From positions 115,648 to 179,647 of IMG/VR virus record IMGVR_UViG_3300026097_000805: a DNA stretch of 64,000 bases; one strand, 5' to 3'. Shown here in pieces: positions 47,625 to 55,934 of this stretch (position 1 is the stretch's first letter; each line of letters opens with the position of its first letter). The position numbers were made by a program, and so were the translations under genes. The notes beneath the pieces were generated by a model. That model worked only from the letters and a program-made list of their open reading frames with translations, ran no database searches and was not told where the DNA came from. Origin of the DNA: a virus.

Positions 47625-48297
47625 CGTATTTCTCGTAATAGGTGTAGACCCTATTGTACCATTCATTTCGCCATTCGTCGTATTCGTCTGGCCATACATC
47701 AAATTGTTGATACTCTCCTGCACGACTGCACATAAACACATGTCCTTCACGTATATCTGTACCGTAAACTTCGTTGTGAGCTTCTGCATATGCAACTAAC
47801 TGCAAGAAATAATCAACTACCCATTCTTCTTTCTTAGGCTTGTTTGTCTGCTTAAAATCCATGATAGCAGGTTCGCCTTTGTATGTTCCTACAAGGTCAG
47901 TTGTACCAGCATACATGTTAGGCATGTATAGATTTACTTCTGAACCCCATACTTCAACATCATCCATTACATTATCTTTGATAACTTGTGCCATGCTGTG
48001 TGCTTGTTGTGCATAAGGATTGCTTCCAGGCTGAGGCCATTCACCAAACTCAATATAGTCTTCAAGATACTTGTGCATCCTTGTGCCTACACCTGCGGCT
48101 TCTGTCACAATCTCTTGTGCTTTCTTTTCGCCTACACGTTTCTTCCAAGCAATAAGATGTGTTTTATCTTTAGTAGCGTCAAGAATAGTTGTCACACTCG
48201 CGACAGCATTGCCGTCTGGTGTTTCATATAATCTCTTGCCGTTAACTTGTTTTCGTGAGATAGGACTATAATTAAATTTATTAACTATTAGAGTCAT
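47620..48297 (-). CDS. PD-(D/E)XK exonuclease (RecB/Cas4-like fold)
   Basis: 225 aa from the ATG at 48297 (GAGGACA ahead). The nuclease core is visible: GTRMHKYLEDYI, then YAGTTDLVGTYKGEPAIMDF and K (D...D-x-K), then WVVDYFLQLVAYAEA. Such phage exonucleases process DNA ends in recombination or host-DNA breakdown. Confidence 0.85.
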   Translation of the reverse strand: MTLIVNKFNYSPISRKQVNGKRLYETPDGNAVASVTTILDATKDKTHLIAWKKRVGEKKAQEIVTEAAGVGTRMHKYLEDYIEFGEWPQPGSNPYAQQAHSMAQVIKDNVMDDVEVWGSEVNLYMPNMYAGTTDLVGTYKGEPAIMDFKQTNKPKKEEWVVDYFLQLVAYAEAHNEVYGTDIREGHVFMCSRAGEYQQFDVWPDEYDEWRNEWYNRVYTYYEKYA

Positions 48298-48634
48298 CAG
48301 TGTCCTCACTCTCTACTAAATCAATTGTTTCCCATTCATCGAACATAAAAGGATCTGTATAGTAAGGAGTGACTGTTGAGAAAGGATCGTCCATTGCTTC
48401 AACTGTTTGGATCTCAGGCACAAAATGTTTGAGCATATTTTCAACACCCATCTTTAGTGTCATTGTGCTTCCTGCACATCCTGAACATGCTCCGCCTAAT
48501 TCTAGTAATAAGTGTCCTTCTTCATAGCTGACAAATTCTATTGTGCCGCCGTGGCCAGCAACACCAGGTTTAACTTGCGTTTCGATAAGTTCTTTAATCT
48601 GTGAGATAATTTCTTCATTGGTTCTATCGGTCAT
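48281..48634 (-). CDS. NfuA/NifU C-terminal-like iron-sulfur scaffold
   Basis: 117 aa; the ATG at 48634 follows AAAAGGAA. KPGVAGHGGTIEFVSYEEGH and LGGACSGCAGSTMTLKMG, with the CxxC that holds a [4Fe-4S] cluster, identify the NifU C-terminal domain. An acidic tail of about 40 residues is added. It could deliver Fe-S clusters to host or phage enzymes. Promoter at 48658-48686. Confidence 0.9.
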   Translation of the reverse strand: MTDRTNEEIISQIKELIETQVKPGVAGHGGTIEFVSYEEGHLLLELGGACSGCAGSTMTLKMGVENMLKHFVPEIQTVEAMDDPFSTVTPYYTDPFMFDEWETIDLVESEDTDDSNS

Positions 48635-48657
48635 AATTATTCCTTTTGTTAATAGCA

Positions 48658-48686
48658 ATTATAGCGTCAAAATATTAACTTGTCAA
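48658..48686 (-). promoter_or_regulatory. sigma70-type promoter of the NfuA-like gene
   Basis: TTGACA (48681-48686), 17 bases, TATAAT (48658-48663). Confidence 0.85.
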
Positions 48687-48692
48687 GATAAA

Positions 48693-49073
48693 TTATAGAT
48701 CTGCACCAACATCAGTTGCACGTTTTGCCATTGTGCTTACAGTGTCGCCGCCGTCCTGTGTGTCGCCTTGTGGCACTTCGTTTGGATCATCTGTAGCTGT
48801 CTTAGGCTCAATACCTGTTTGGTTAAAGTTCTTAACCATAGTTTTTATACGTGGATCAGTTTCATATGCAGCTACAAATGTGTCATAATCAAACTGTTCA
48901 CCGCCCACGTTTTGCATAAGTTTGTTTAGATCTAAGTTTTTTGAGCCTTGACGGATGTCTTTTGCTTGTGGTTTATCGAAGTGAAGAAAAACGGAGACAC
49001 CTTTTTGATCAGCGTCTCCGATTACTGTGCGTAGAACCTGTACGAGCTTACTAGGCTCGTCAGCCTCTGTCAC
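48693..49073 (-). CDS. Conserved phage protein, 126 aa
   Basis: A start-stop overlap (GTGA) with the upstream gene points to a GTG start. Contains EQFDYDTFVAAYETDPRIKT, a pattern I recall from cyanophage-like proteins that follow the next gene in order. Role unknown; a head or core protein is likely. Confidence 0.65.
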   Translation of the reverse strand: MTEADEPSKLVQVLRTVIGDADQKGVSVFLHFDKPQAKDIRQGSKNLDLNKLMQNVGGEQFDYDTFVAAYETDPRIKTMVKNFNQTGIEPKTATDDPNEVPQGDTQDGGDTVSTMAKRATDVGADL

Positions 49074-50029
49074 TTTTTTTTTGAAAGGATTGTACCTAAT
49101 CTGCGAGCTTGTTCTAGCATCGCTTTCTTCTTATACATTCTTGATTCGCGTCTTGCTCTACCTGCTTCTTCTTCGCCGCCGGCTGCTGGTGCCGCAGCAC
49201 CAAACTCGTCGTCCATGGTAGGTTCCATTTCATCTTCTTCTGGCTCAACGTCTGCAGGAATATCGTCTGCCGGTGCTCCCATGTCTGGAGCAGGCATGTC
49301 GCCTTCCCCTGTTAGCATACTAACGCCAGCTGTTAGACTTTCGCGTGTTGTTTCCATAGATGCATATAGTTGCTCTAGTGCAGGCTTAACTGTGTTTACA
49401 AAAGTATCAGAATCTTGCTGACTCATTTCATCACGTATGGCATCTGCTAGTTCGAGCATAGACTCTGACTGCATTTCTGCTGTGTCTTCCATCCATCCAG
49501 TCAAACGATCAACCATATCTTTAGCTGCCATGACTAGTTCTGCTTTGTCTTCAGCACCTTCTTTAACAATGTTTTCGTTTTTCTTTTTCTTGTCTTTAGC
49601 TGCATGCACGGCTTTGCGCTGTGCATCGTTAGCATATTGACCTTCGTTATAATCTTTGTCTTTCACTTTTTTAATTGCATCAGCCTTGCTCATACCACTT
49701 TTTACCATTCTTGCTATCTGTACATCTGCAAAGTCCTTGTCGCCATCTTCGTCTTGGTCTTTGCTTTCTGCAATATCGGCACGTTCTGAAATTGCAGCAT
49801 TTAGGATATCAAGGAAGAGTTTGTTTTTGCTGTAAGTTTCGTTCTTAGGTAAACCACTGAAGCTTTCGTTAGTTTCGATCTGACTTAGTTTGGTTCTAAC
49901 TTTATTGCGAGCATCTTGTAGTTGCTCAAGCGTAAAGTTATCAGTGTCAAGACGTGTACCAAACTTTTTAGCTAGTGTTTCGTTTAAAGTCTTTGAGTTG
50001 ACCGGTTTGTTAATATCTCTAATGTTCAT
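49070..50029 (-). CDS. Conserved phage protein, probable head-core component, 319 aa
   Basis: Starts MNIRDINKPVNSKTLNETLA, a start common in marine T4-like phages. Helical, with an acidic disordered part (ADVEPEEDEMEPTMDDEFG) and a basic C-terminus (RRLGTILSKKK). Acidic and basic ends of this kind are typical of scaffold or core proteins; the role is inferred. Late-type sequences lie at 50057-50068. Confidence 0.65.
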   Translation of the reverse strand: MNIRDINKPVNSKTLNETLAKKFGTRLDTDNFTLEQLQDARNKVRTKLSQIETNESFSGLPKNETYSKNKLFLDILNAAISERADIAESKDQDEDGDKDFADVQIARMVKSGMSKADAIKKVKDKDYNEGQYANDAQRKAVHAAKDKKKKNENIVKEGAEDKAELVMAAKDMVDRLTGWMEDTAEMQSESMLELADAIRDEMSQQDSDTFVNTVKPALEQLYASMETTRESLTAGVSMLTGEGDMPAPDMGAPADDIPADVEPEEDEMEPTMDDEFGAAAPAAGGEEEAGRARRESRMYKKKAMLEQARRLGTILSKKK

Positions 50030-50056
50030 TTTTTACTCTTCCTAAAAGTATTGTTA

Positions 50057-50068
50057 TATTTATTTATC
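50057..50068 (-). promoter_or_regulatory. T4-type late promoter
   Basis: GATAAATAAATA on the minus strand contains two overlapping near-matches to TATAAATA, about 30 bases above 50029. Confidence 0.6.
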
Positions 50069-50073
50069 TGTTT

Positions 50074-50490
50074 CTACGAGAATATATAGCTATCAAGACG
50101 CTGCTTGGCATCTGATGTAATAGATTTTGCTATCTCATAACGTACCGTAGTTATCTCTTTTTTAAAGTCATCTTTGGTTTTCTTTATGGTGTGTCTATAA
50201 AATACACAGTCGTTGTAATGCTTCTCTATAGTCTTATCTAGATCCAAAACTCGGCTAGTATCTTTACCTTTATGTAGACTTTTAGCAAGCGCAACAGCGG
50301 CCGTTTTGCAAAAAGTTTTAGCAATTTGCCTATTTGATTCAATATTGTAAACCAAGTAGCCTGCTCGACTTTGTCTAATTACAAACTTACCTATGCGAAG
50401 AGAATTTCCTTTCTGATAAGGAAACATACTAGGATCGAGATTATCTTCAATTATATCTTGAAGGTCTTTAAGTATCTGTTTGTTGATCAT
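50074..50490 (-). CDS. Conserved phage protein, 138 aa
   Basis: N-terminal helix, a beta-rich middle (GKFVIRQSRAGYLVYNIESN) and a charged C-terminal coil. No family recognised; lies in the probable head-protein block. Confidence 0.62.
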   Translation of the reverse strand: MINKQILKDLQDIIEDNLDPSMFPYQKGNSLRIGKFVIRQSRAGYLVYNIESNRQIAKTFCKTAAVALAKSLHKGKDTSRVLDLDKTIEKHYNDCVFYRHTIKKTKDDFKKEITTVRYEIAKSITSDAKQRLDSYIFS

Positions 50491-50683
50491 TCCTGGCTAC
50501 CATAATTTGATTGTTGTGACGTATCTTACTTACCAAACTCTTACGTATGAGATTATTAACTATGACTCTTTGTCTTTCATTAAAACTTATCAGTGGTACG
50601 ACCTGTTCAAGCTGTTCGTACAGAGATCGTTCTTCATTTGTCATGTAGATGTCAAACTCTGTAATAAGCTCGTTCAGTTTCAT
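50468..50683 (-). CDS. Small protein with targeting-like N-terminus, 71 aa
   Basis: Starts MKLNELITEFDIYM, fitting the pattern M-K-x-x-E-L-h-x-E shared by several proteins in this block. The rest is helical with a basic middle (NNLIRKSLVSKIRHN). Possibly an internal head protein. Confidence 0.6.
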   Translation of the reverse strand: MKLNELITEFDIYMTNEERSLYEQLEQVVPLISFNERQRVIVNNLIRKSLVSKIRHNNQIMVARNDQQTDT

Positions 50684-50976
50684 CTTATAGCTGCCATTTG
50701 CGCTTGTATTGCTTTGACGTTTTCTTTTGCTGCCTTCTCGGCATCTTTAGCTTGCTTTAGCTGAATTCCTAGTTGTTTTTTCTGCTCAATCTTTTGCTTG
50801 TTCTGCTGTGCAGGATCCATAGCTTGACCAGTTTGATTTTGTGCTTGTTGCGTTGCTGTGCTTGCAGGTTGCTGAGGAGTAGTCGGAGAACCTGAAGTGT
50901 TAGTTCCCGGAGCACTGGCACCTGGTTGACCCGGTGCTGTTGACATTGGTTGCTCTAGTAGATCTGTCATCTTCAT
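50680..50976 (-). CDS. Gln/Pro/Ala-rich small protein, 98 aa
   Basis: Starts MKMTDLLEQP (targeting-like), then a Pro/Thr/Gln-rich stretch and a charged helical end. Coupled by 4-nt overlaps on both sides. Confidence 0.6.
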   Translation of the reverse strand: MKMTDLLEQPMSTAPGQPGASAPGTNTSGSPTTPQQPASTATQQAQNQTGQAMDPAQQNKQKIEQKKQLGIQLKQAKDAEKAAKENVKAIQAQMAAIR

Positions 50977-51260
50977 ATCTTTTTCCTTCTAGTACCTGCA
51001 TTCATTCTTGCAATTCTCTTTGAAGCGGGATTGGTTCTTTTTGTTTTTGCAGTTTTAACCTGTATTCTTCCAGCTTTTGCTGCTTTAGTGTGCTTGATTG
51101 TTGCACTCTTTTTAATATTTATCGGAGCCATACAAGCTGCGGCACTTGCCCTGACTTGACCTTTTCTAGGACCAGTAGTGCATCTGTACTTCAAACTAGC
51201 ACCTCCGCCTTTCTTGCCCCAGGCTCTAGTAGTTCCTTCAAATATCTCCGCAACTATCAT
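50973..51260 (-). CDS. Highly basic protein, 95 aa (paralogue of the next gene)
   Basis: After a short start (MIVAEIFEGT) the protein is very basic, with WGKKGGGASLKYRCTTGPRK and KTKRTNPASKRIARMN. It shares a C-x(n)-C and NPASK pattern with the gene at 51257, so they are tandem paralogues. Probably binds DNA, perhaps packaged with it. Confidence 0.7.
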   Translation of the reverse strand: MIVAEIFEGTTRAWGKKGGGASLKYRCTTGPRKGQVRASAAACMAPINIKKSATIKHTKAAKAGRIQVKTAKTKRTNPASKRIARMNAGTRRKKI

Positions 51261-51529
51261 TTGTTTAACCTTTTGAGCATTTTTGATGCTGGATTTATTC
51301 TTTTTGTTCTACGAGCTTTACGTGCCATTTTAGCACCCAATCTTGCTTTTGTTCTTTTAAGTGCGGCTCGTTTTTTAATATCTACAACTTTAAAACACTG
51401 GGTAGGATCAGAAACAACTCGGCCTTTGCGCTGTCCGCCGGCACAACGATACTTGCGAACAATCTTAGTACCTTTGCGGGCCCAAACTTGTTTTTCTTCT
51501 AAAGATGTGAATAACTCGTTTAATAACAT
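51257..51529 (-). CDS. Highly basic protein, 90 aa (paralogue)
   Basis: Starts MLLNELFTSLEEKQVWARKG (targeting-like), then KYRCAGGQRKGRVV and TKRINPASKMLKRLNK, matching the gene at 50973 block by block. Net charge is strongly positive. Confidence 0.7.
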   Translation of the reverse strand: MLLNELFTSLEEKQVWARKGTKIVRKYRCAGGQRKGRVVSDPTQCFKVVDIKKRAALKRTKARLGAKMARKARRTKRINPASKMLKRLNK

Positions 51530-51547
51530 ATAGTTATTTAGTGTTTT

Positions 51548-51790
51548 TTATTGGAAGGAAACTAAAAGAACTACGATAGTGGATAGCAATCCTGCGATAA
51601 TTGTGCCAGTGGCACCAATTAGGACCTTTGTCATTGACTTGTTGCCGTTGGTTATGTCTTCATGGATGTCGTCTACTTTTGATTCTATCTTAGTTAGACG
51701 CTCGTCGAGATTCTTATAACGCAGAGCGCATAGGTCTACGTGTGCTTCTAGACTTTCTTTTTCTAATTCTGTTGTTGGCAAGTCAGCCAT
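51548..51790 (-). CDS. Holin-like / XhlA-like membrane protein, 80 aa
   Basis: A coiled-coil first half (LDERLTKIESKVDDIHED) followed by one membrane helix at the very C-terminus (LIGATGTIIAGLLSTIVVLL). This architecture resembles XhlA-type haemolysin/holin accessory proteins. Late promoter at 51869. Confidence 0.6.
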   Translation of the reverse strand: MADLPTTELEKESLEAHVDLCALRYKNLDERLTKIESKVDDIHEDITNGNKSMTKVLIGATGTIIAGLLSTIVVLLVSFQ

Positions 51791-51868
51791 TTATATTCTC
51801 CATAAAGTAAACTCGAAGTTGGCCTTTGATGTGTTTAAATTAAATGCCTTGTTATTGCCCTATGCTAT

Positions 51869-51876
51869 TATTTATC
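51869..51876 (-). promoter_or_regulatory. T4-type late promoter
   Basis: GATAAATA on the minus strand, about 80 bases above the holin-like gene and close to the stop of the gene at 51875. Confidence 0.5.
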
Positions 51877-52267
51877 AAATGTCTATCATTTCGAACACTA
51901 TATTACAGTCATTTGGGCAAGTAGTGCGAAGGATTTTGTTATGATTATGTACAGTTTCGTCAAGTCCAGTTATTACAGGTATAAGATCGAAATCGGTAGT
52001 TAACATATCTATATTCAACGCACCTTCATATTCTACTTCAAAACAAAATTCCCAATAACGTTGCTTACCTTTAATTGAATCACCAAATCCTATACTATCA
52101 ACTTTATCTACTATACTTTTGACGTACATAGGATTTAGGTTGACTCTCAATCCTATAGTTTGTATCACAGTATTATAGTTGGCCTGTTGACTGAATAATT
52201 TTTTGTCATCGCTTCGCTTGGCACTAGTTTCTGTAATATCGACTACTGTACGTATTTTAAACTGCAT
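51875..52267 (-). CDS. Conserved phage protein, 130 aa
   Basis: Beta-rich, opens MQFKIRTVVDITETSAKR. Cys pair near the end (TTCPNDCNIVF). A virion protein by neighbourhood; no family recognised. Confidence 0.65.
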   Translation of the reverse strand: MQFKIRTVVDITETSAKRSDDKKLFSQQANYNTVIQTIGLRVNLNPMYVKSIVDKVDSIGFGDSIKGKQRYWEFCFEVEYEGALNIDMLTTDFDLIPVITGLDETVHNHNKILRTTCPNDCNIVFEMIDI

Positions 52268-52283
52268 GTACTATTTAAGATCA

Positions 52284-52317
52284 TAAAAAAAGAGCCACTT
52301 AAAAAGTGACTCTTTTA
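52284..52317 (-). terminator. Rho-independent terminator after the gene at 52364
   Basis: AAAAGAGTCACTT/AAGTGGCTCTTTT stem (one G-T) with a T-run. A second hairpin GTGACG/CGTCAC lies at about 52320-52341. Confidence 0.88.
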
Positions 52318-52363
52318 ATGTGACGCCTGTTATAACGTCACGGTTCCTAAGGTAGTAGGAATC

Positions 52364-52753
52364 TTACATACCAAATAGGTCTGTTTGTGCTGTCACAGTA
52401 GTTGTACCTGTTGTACCGCCGTCTGTGTAAACACCGCCTGATACAGAACCAGGAACACCAGCTGCGTCAAAGTGACGACCAATTTCAGTTGCAATAGTAT
52501 CAACATTTGTTGAGTGTCCATCTGCTACGATGATTGCTTCGCGTCCGTTTGCATCCCACTGGAAGATGTGAACCGGAGCACCCATTGTTTCCATTACTTG
52601 CTGAACACCTGCTGCGTCTAGATCAGTTGTACGACCGCTGTTTGAAAGCACAACTTTGTAAACAACCATTTGATTTGTTTTTACAACAGTGTTTAGTGCT
52701 GTTGCACTTGGGTTTGTACGTGTTACGTCACGTGTAATACTTGAAATAGCCAT
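52364..52753 (-). CDS. Probable virion structural protein, 129 aa
   Basis: Beta-rich and Thr/Val/Gly-rich, opens MAISSITRDVTRTNPSAT. It is a monocistronic unit with late promoter, 5' hairpin (52779-52801) and terminator, as expected for an abundant virion protein. Family not recognised. Confidence 0.72.
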   Translation of the reverse strand: MAISSITRDVTRTNPSATALNTVVKTNQMVVYKVVLSNSGRTTDLDAAGVQQVMETMGAPVHIFQWDANGREAIIVADGHSTNVDTIATEIGRHFDAAGVPGSVSGGVYTDGGTTGTTTVTAQTDLFGM

Positions 52754-52778
52754 TTTTATTCTCCTATACTCTAAATGG

Positions 52779-52801
52779 CAAATTCACGCTCAGTGAATTT
52801 G
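52779..52801 (-). promoter_or_regulatory. 5' hairpin after the late promoter
   Basis: CAAATTCAC/GTGAATTTG, 9 bp with a 5-nt loop, in the leader of the gene at 52364. Confidence 0.65.
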
Positions 52802-52809
52802 TATACTTG

Positions 52810-52817
52810 TATTTACC
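52810..52817 (-). promoter_or_regulatory. T4-type late promoter (variant)
   Basis: GGTAAATA on the minus strand, about 9 bases above the hairpin at 52779-52801; two bases from consensus. Confidence 0.5.
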
Positions 52818-52840
52818 ATTTTTATAAAAAAACTGCTATA

Positions 52841-53200
52841 TCAGCTTCTTTTTGCTCGTTTATGAAGTACCTTAAGCATTTGCACATAGCCTGGGCCAGC
52901 TGTGACAATATCATCTACCATTTCTATGACTGGTAGATATCCTTCTACAAAAGAACTAGGAATAGTTTTTTCATTCTTTGCAAATTCTAGGAAGTTTTTA
53001 CACTTCATTATATTATTAGCACCTACTATTAGTCTGTAAAGAGCCATGTCCCGTACTTCTACTCGTGCTGCAATTCTATCAAAAGCTGCTTCATCTAATA
53101 GCTCAGAATCTTCAAGATCTTCTAGCTCTTGCAGTAATTTATCTACTTCTTCATCTAGTATAATATCCGAATCGTTTACAATAGATCTAATAAAGTTCAT
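52841..53200 (-). CDS. Hypothetical protein, 119 aa
   Basis: Acidic helical first half (EEVDKLLQELEDLEDSELLD) and a more hydrophobic second half. No family recognised; shares one base with the preceding stop. Confidence 0.62.
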   Translation of the reverse strand: MNFIRSIVNDSDIILDEEVDKLLQELEDLEDSELLDEAAFDRIAARVEVRDMALYRLIVGANNIMKCKNFLEFAKNEKTIPSSFVEGYLPVIEMVDDIVTAGPGYVQMLKVLHKRAKRS

Positions 53201-53607
53201 TAAGCTCTCTTTGCTCTTGCTGCGGCATCTGCTTGACGTGCTAGTTCTTCATCATCTGGTTCGTTGAAGTCATCGTCGGTATCGTTGGTATCGTCTAAGC
53301 CACCATCTTCGTGATCTCTTGCAAGGTTTGATTTATTTTTATCTATCTTTTGTGCATATGCAAGAAGTTTTTTAATCACTTCTTCAGTAGCACCCGTCTT
53401 GCGTACAAGATCTCCCATATTACGAGGTCCAAATGTAGCGCCAAAGTTTGTAAGTTCATTGCCTACTGTGGCCATCATATTTGATAGTCCGTCGTCTTTG
53501 GTTGTTGCCGCTTGATCCATTAAGATTCTACCTAAGTTTGCAATCTCTCGTTGTTGCGGTGACAATCCAAAATTATCTGCTTCATTTAAAAGTTCATCTA
53601 TTTTCAT
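53200..53607 (-). CDS. Protein with targeting-like N-terminus, 135 aa
   Basis: Starts MKIDELLNEADNFG, a good match to the M-K-x-x-E-L-h-x-E pattern. Acidic C-terminal region with DDTNDTDDDF and a short basic end. Probably a head or core protein; inference. Confidence 0.65.
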   Translation of the reverse strand: MKIDELLNEADNFGLSPQQREIANLGRILMDQAATTKDDGLSNMMATVGNELTNFGATFGPRNMGDLVRKTGATEEVIKKLLAYAQKIDKNKSNLARDHEDGGLDDTNDTDDDFNEPDDEELARQADAAARAKRA

Positions 53608-53618
53608 TTTACTATTCC

Positions 53619-54785
53619 TTATCGTTGTACTGCTCTGTTGGCTTGTGTGAACCCGCCTTCGCCTCTATTGACTAATTTAATAGAACCTTCTGGATGATCT
53701 AATACATAACCTTCTCCGCCCGATTGTCCGTTTATGCTTGACCTAACCGGAGCTTCGTGCGAATCAAATTGATTAATAATATTATTCTTTACTTCTTGTA
53801 TACCTCTAACAACTTGCCAAAGTGCATCAAATCCTTTTGCATTAGAACGTGTCCATTCTATGATACGTTTTTTCTTAGATTCACTTAATTTAGAAGTTGC
53901 TACCCAATCTTCAAAATTTCCACCTAGATTAGGATTAGTTCCATTTTGATTTACATAGGTATATAGTATCTTTGAAAAGTCACTCATTTTAAGTTCGGTG
54001 AGTTTTGCTTTGTCTAGTAAAGCATCTATTGCCTGAGCATTCTGTGCAACAACGGCTTTCAAACTGTTAATGTTTTCATCGTCTATTTGTGCCGGCTGTT
54101 GGGCTGTGACTGGAGGTACAACCAAAACTTCGTCACCTTGGAATTGATTAATTATACTAGGATCTACAGCTGTCTCTGTTCCGCTTACAGGATCCATATA
54201 TCTGTGTACAACTACTCCTGTCTTTGATTTACCAATCTGTTGTCCTAGATCACTGTCTTGCGAAACTTCATATGTCACAATGTTAGGTGTAAATTCATAA
54301 TCGCCATTTTCGTTGACAGACGGTGTATTGTAGTATAATAAGTCGCCTTTGAAGAAACCTAACAAATCTTTTGGTACAGCACGTTCATACTCATCAAAGA
54401 TGTCTTTCATATTACCTACAAATTGCAGATAATTATTTCTTTTAGCTTCGTCTGGATTGCTAGCACCTTTGCGATTCATTAGCATTGCTTCTAGGTCGTC
54501 TGCACTTTTTGCCTTGCCATCATAGCCAGAAGCTGAAAACCCACTCTTGTCTGTAAGAAGGAAGTCTCCATTCTCATCACGACCAAATATAATTGCAGGG
54601 CTTCCGTCCCACTTGATTGTGACTTGTTCGTGGCCACCTTTTTCTAGTTCAAACAAACTATCTAATGCACGAACAGCACCCTTTGATCCTTCCCAAAATA
54701 CAATGTCTTCAGCATGGTCTATACGAGGACCTTCTTCGTTTAATTGTACTTTACTTTCTACTAATCTAAACTCTTTGTATCTCAT
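53619..54785 (-). CDS. Ligase-superfamily covalent nucleotidyltransferase (DUF6267-like)
   Basis: 388 aa. Motifs of the DNA/RNA-ligase and capping-enzyme superfamily appear in order: I, QVTIKWDGSPAIIFG with lysine K58 for AMP or GMP attachment; III, FFKGDLLYY (about 144-152); IV, GGEGYVLDHP (about 357-366); V, SIKLVNR (about 368-374). The whole resembles an uncharacterised phage family (DUF6267, from memory). It starts MRYKEFRLVESK, like the T4 capsid-targeting peptide. It overlaps the nucleotidyltransferase gene upstream by 4 nt, so the two likely work together on DNA or RNA ends. Confidence 0.75.
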   Translation of the reverse strand: MRYKEFRLVESKVQLNEEGPRIDHAEDIVFWEGSKGAVRALDSLFELEKGGHEQVTIKWDGSPAIIFGRDENGDFLLTDKSGFSASGYDGKAKSADDLEAMLMNRKGASNPDEAKRNNYLQFVGNMKDIFDEYERAVPKDLLGFFKGDLLYYNTPSVNENGDYEFTPNIVTYEVSQDSDLGQQIGKSKTGVVVHRYMDPVSGTETAVDPSIINQFQGDEVLVVPPVTAQQPAQIDDENINSLKAVVAQNAQAIDALLDKAKLTELKMSDFSKILYTYVNQNGTNPNLGGNFEDWVATSKLSESKKKRIIEWTRSNAKGFDALWQVVRGIQEVKNNIINQFDSHEAPVRSSINGQSGGEGYVLDHPEGSIKLVNRGEGGFTQANRAVQR

Positions 54786-55666
54786 TGCATAGCTCTCATT
54801 AGTTCTACAATTCTATTGTAATTACGATCGGCTAGACTTTCGCGTTGCACTGCTTGGCTTCTTAGTTCGTTTGGTACACCGATGTCTTGCACTTGTTTGT
54901 TTTGTGCAAATCCATCTAAAATTTTCTGCACCATGTTCTTAGGATAGTTCTTTTCCATAGCCTTTTTCAAGCTTTCATAACTATTTAGATCTTGCGGTCC
55001 ATCTAATCCTAGTGCTTGTGCAATACCTTCTGCATCCTTTATAGGATCGCCAATTATTTCGTTTTTATTTTTCTTAGTATAACCTACTCCATTGGCTTTA
55101 GGTACAGGTGTGCGTTTAATTCTTACAAGTCCGTCAGTTGGCGACCACATCCAACGCTCGCTTTCAACAGCACGGCCATCTTCAATTTTTTCTTCTGAAT
55201 CTTCTCGTTGCCACACTGCGGCAATTGTAGCAATCATAATATTACGGAATACACCTTTGTACTTTGATTCTTTTTCACTCGGGCTGTGATAATAGGTCTT
55301 TAACCAACCCGGATCACCCATCATGAAATCTACTTGTACATATCCTGTTCTAGGCTTTTGTGTTTGCTTTTCTTGATCATAGTTCTGTATTTGAACCTTT
55401 GTCATGATCACAGAACTTTTGTCTATATCTAAAATTGCCGGAGTTGCTTTCAGTCTATCTATAAATGCAGGAATATCATCTGGATCAATCTGTAGTGCAA
55501 CGTCAATATCGCCTGAAAATTCTTTTTTACCAACACTGCCAAGAACATTATTTTTAAGATCAATACCCAATGCTCGTTCTAATACATCAAGAGTAGGATT
55601 AATTTCGTCAATGTGTATTGGCCCTACACCTGGCATTGCTCCGCCTTCAAATAGTTTACTTGTCAT
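54782..55666 (-). CDS. Pol-beta-type nucleotidyltransferase-like protein
   Basis: 294 aa. NVLGSVGKKEFSGDIDVALQ is the G-S...D-x-D core of the nucleotidyltransferase fold (G43-S44, D53, D55), and GYVQVDFMMGD (about 113-123) can supply the third Asp. The C-terminal part is helical. It starts MTSKLFEGGA, again with a hydrophobic-x-E element. Directly upstream of the ligase-like gene. The reaction (end addition or base transfer) is unknown. Confidence 0.75.
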   Translation of the reverse strand: MTSKLFEGGAMPGVGPIHIDEINPTLDVLERALGIDLKNNVLGSVGKKEFSGDIDVALQIDPDDIPAFIDRLKATPAILDIDKSSVIMTKVQIQNYDQEKQTQKPRTGYVQVDFMMGDPGWLKTYYHSPSEKESKYKGVFRNIMIATIAAVWQREDSEEKIEDGRAVESERWMWSPTDGLVRIKRTPVPKANGVGYTKKNKNEIIGDPIKDAEGIAQALGLDGPQDLNSYESLKKAMEKNYPKNMVQKILDGFAQNKQVQDIGVPNELRSQAVQRESLADRNYNRIVELMRAMQ

Positions 55667-55916
55667 TAGATTTGCTCTCTATTACTTTTTGTATTCCACG
55701 CTTGAACTTTCTCGGATCGCCACTTTTAATTGAATTAAGAAATCTACGTTCTAATTCACCTGCGGTCGCATCGTCATATGTATTACTGATACGGTTTAAT
55801 AAGTTTATTGCGCTCTCTATAATATTACTAGCAGATGATTCAATCATACGATCAGCATCGCGTGATAAATTCAGACTATTTAATTCTTCTAATATCGATC
55901 GTGTGCGTTTTTTCAT
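55656..55916 (-). CDS. Hypothetical basic helical protein, 86 aa
   Basis: Starts MKKRTRSILEELNSL; helical, charged. Overlaps the nucleotidyltransferase by 11 nt, so it may belong to the same unit. Late-type sequence GCTAAATA at 55935. Confidence 0.6.
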   Translation of the reverse strand: MKKRTRSILEELNSLNLSRDADRMIESSASNIIESAINLLNRISNTYDDATAGELERRFLNSIKSGDPRKFKRGIQKVIESKSNDK

Positions 55917-55934
55917 TATTACAACTCCGTAATG

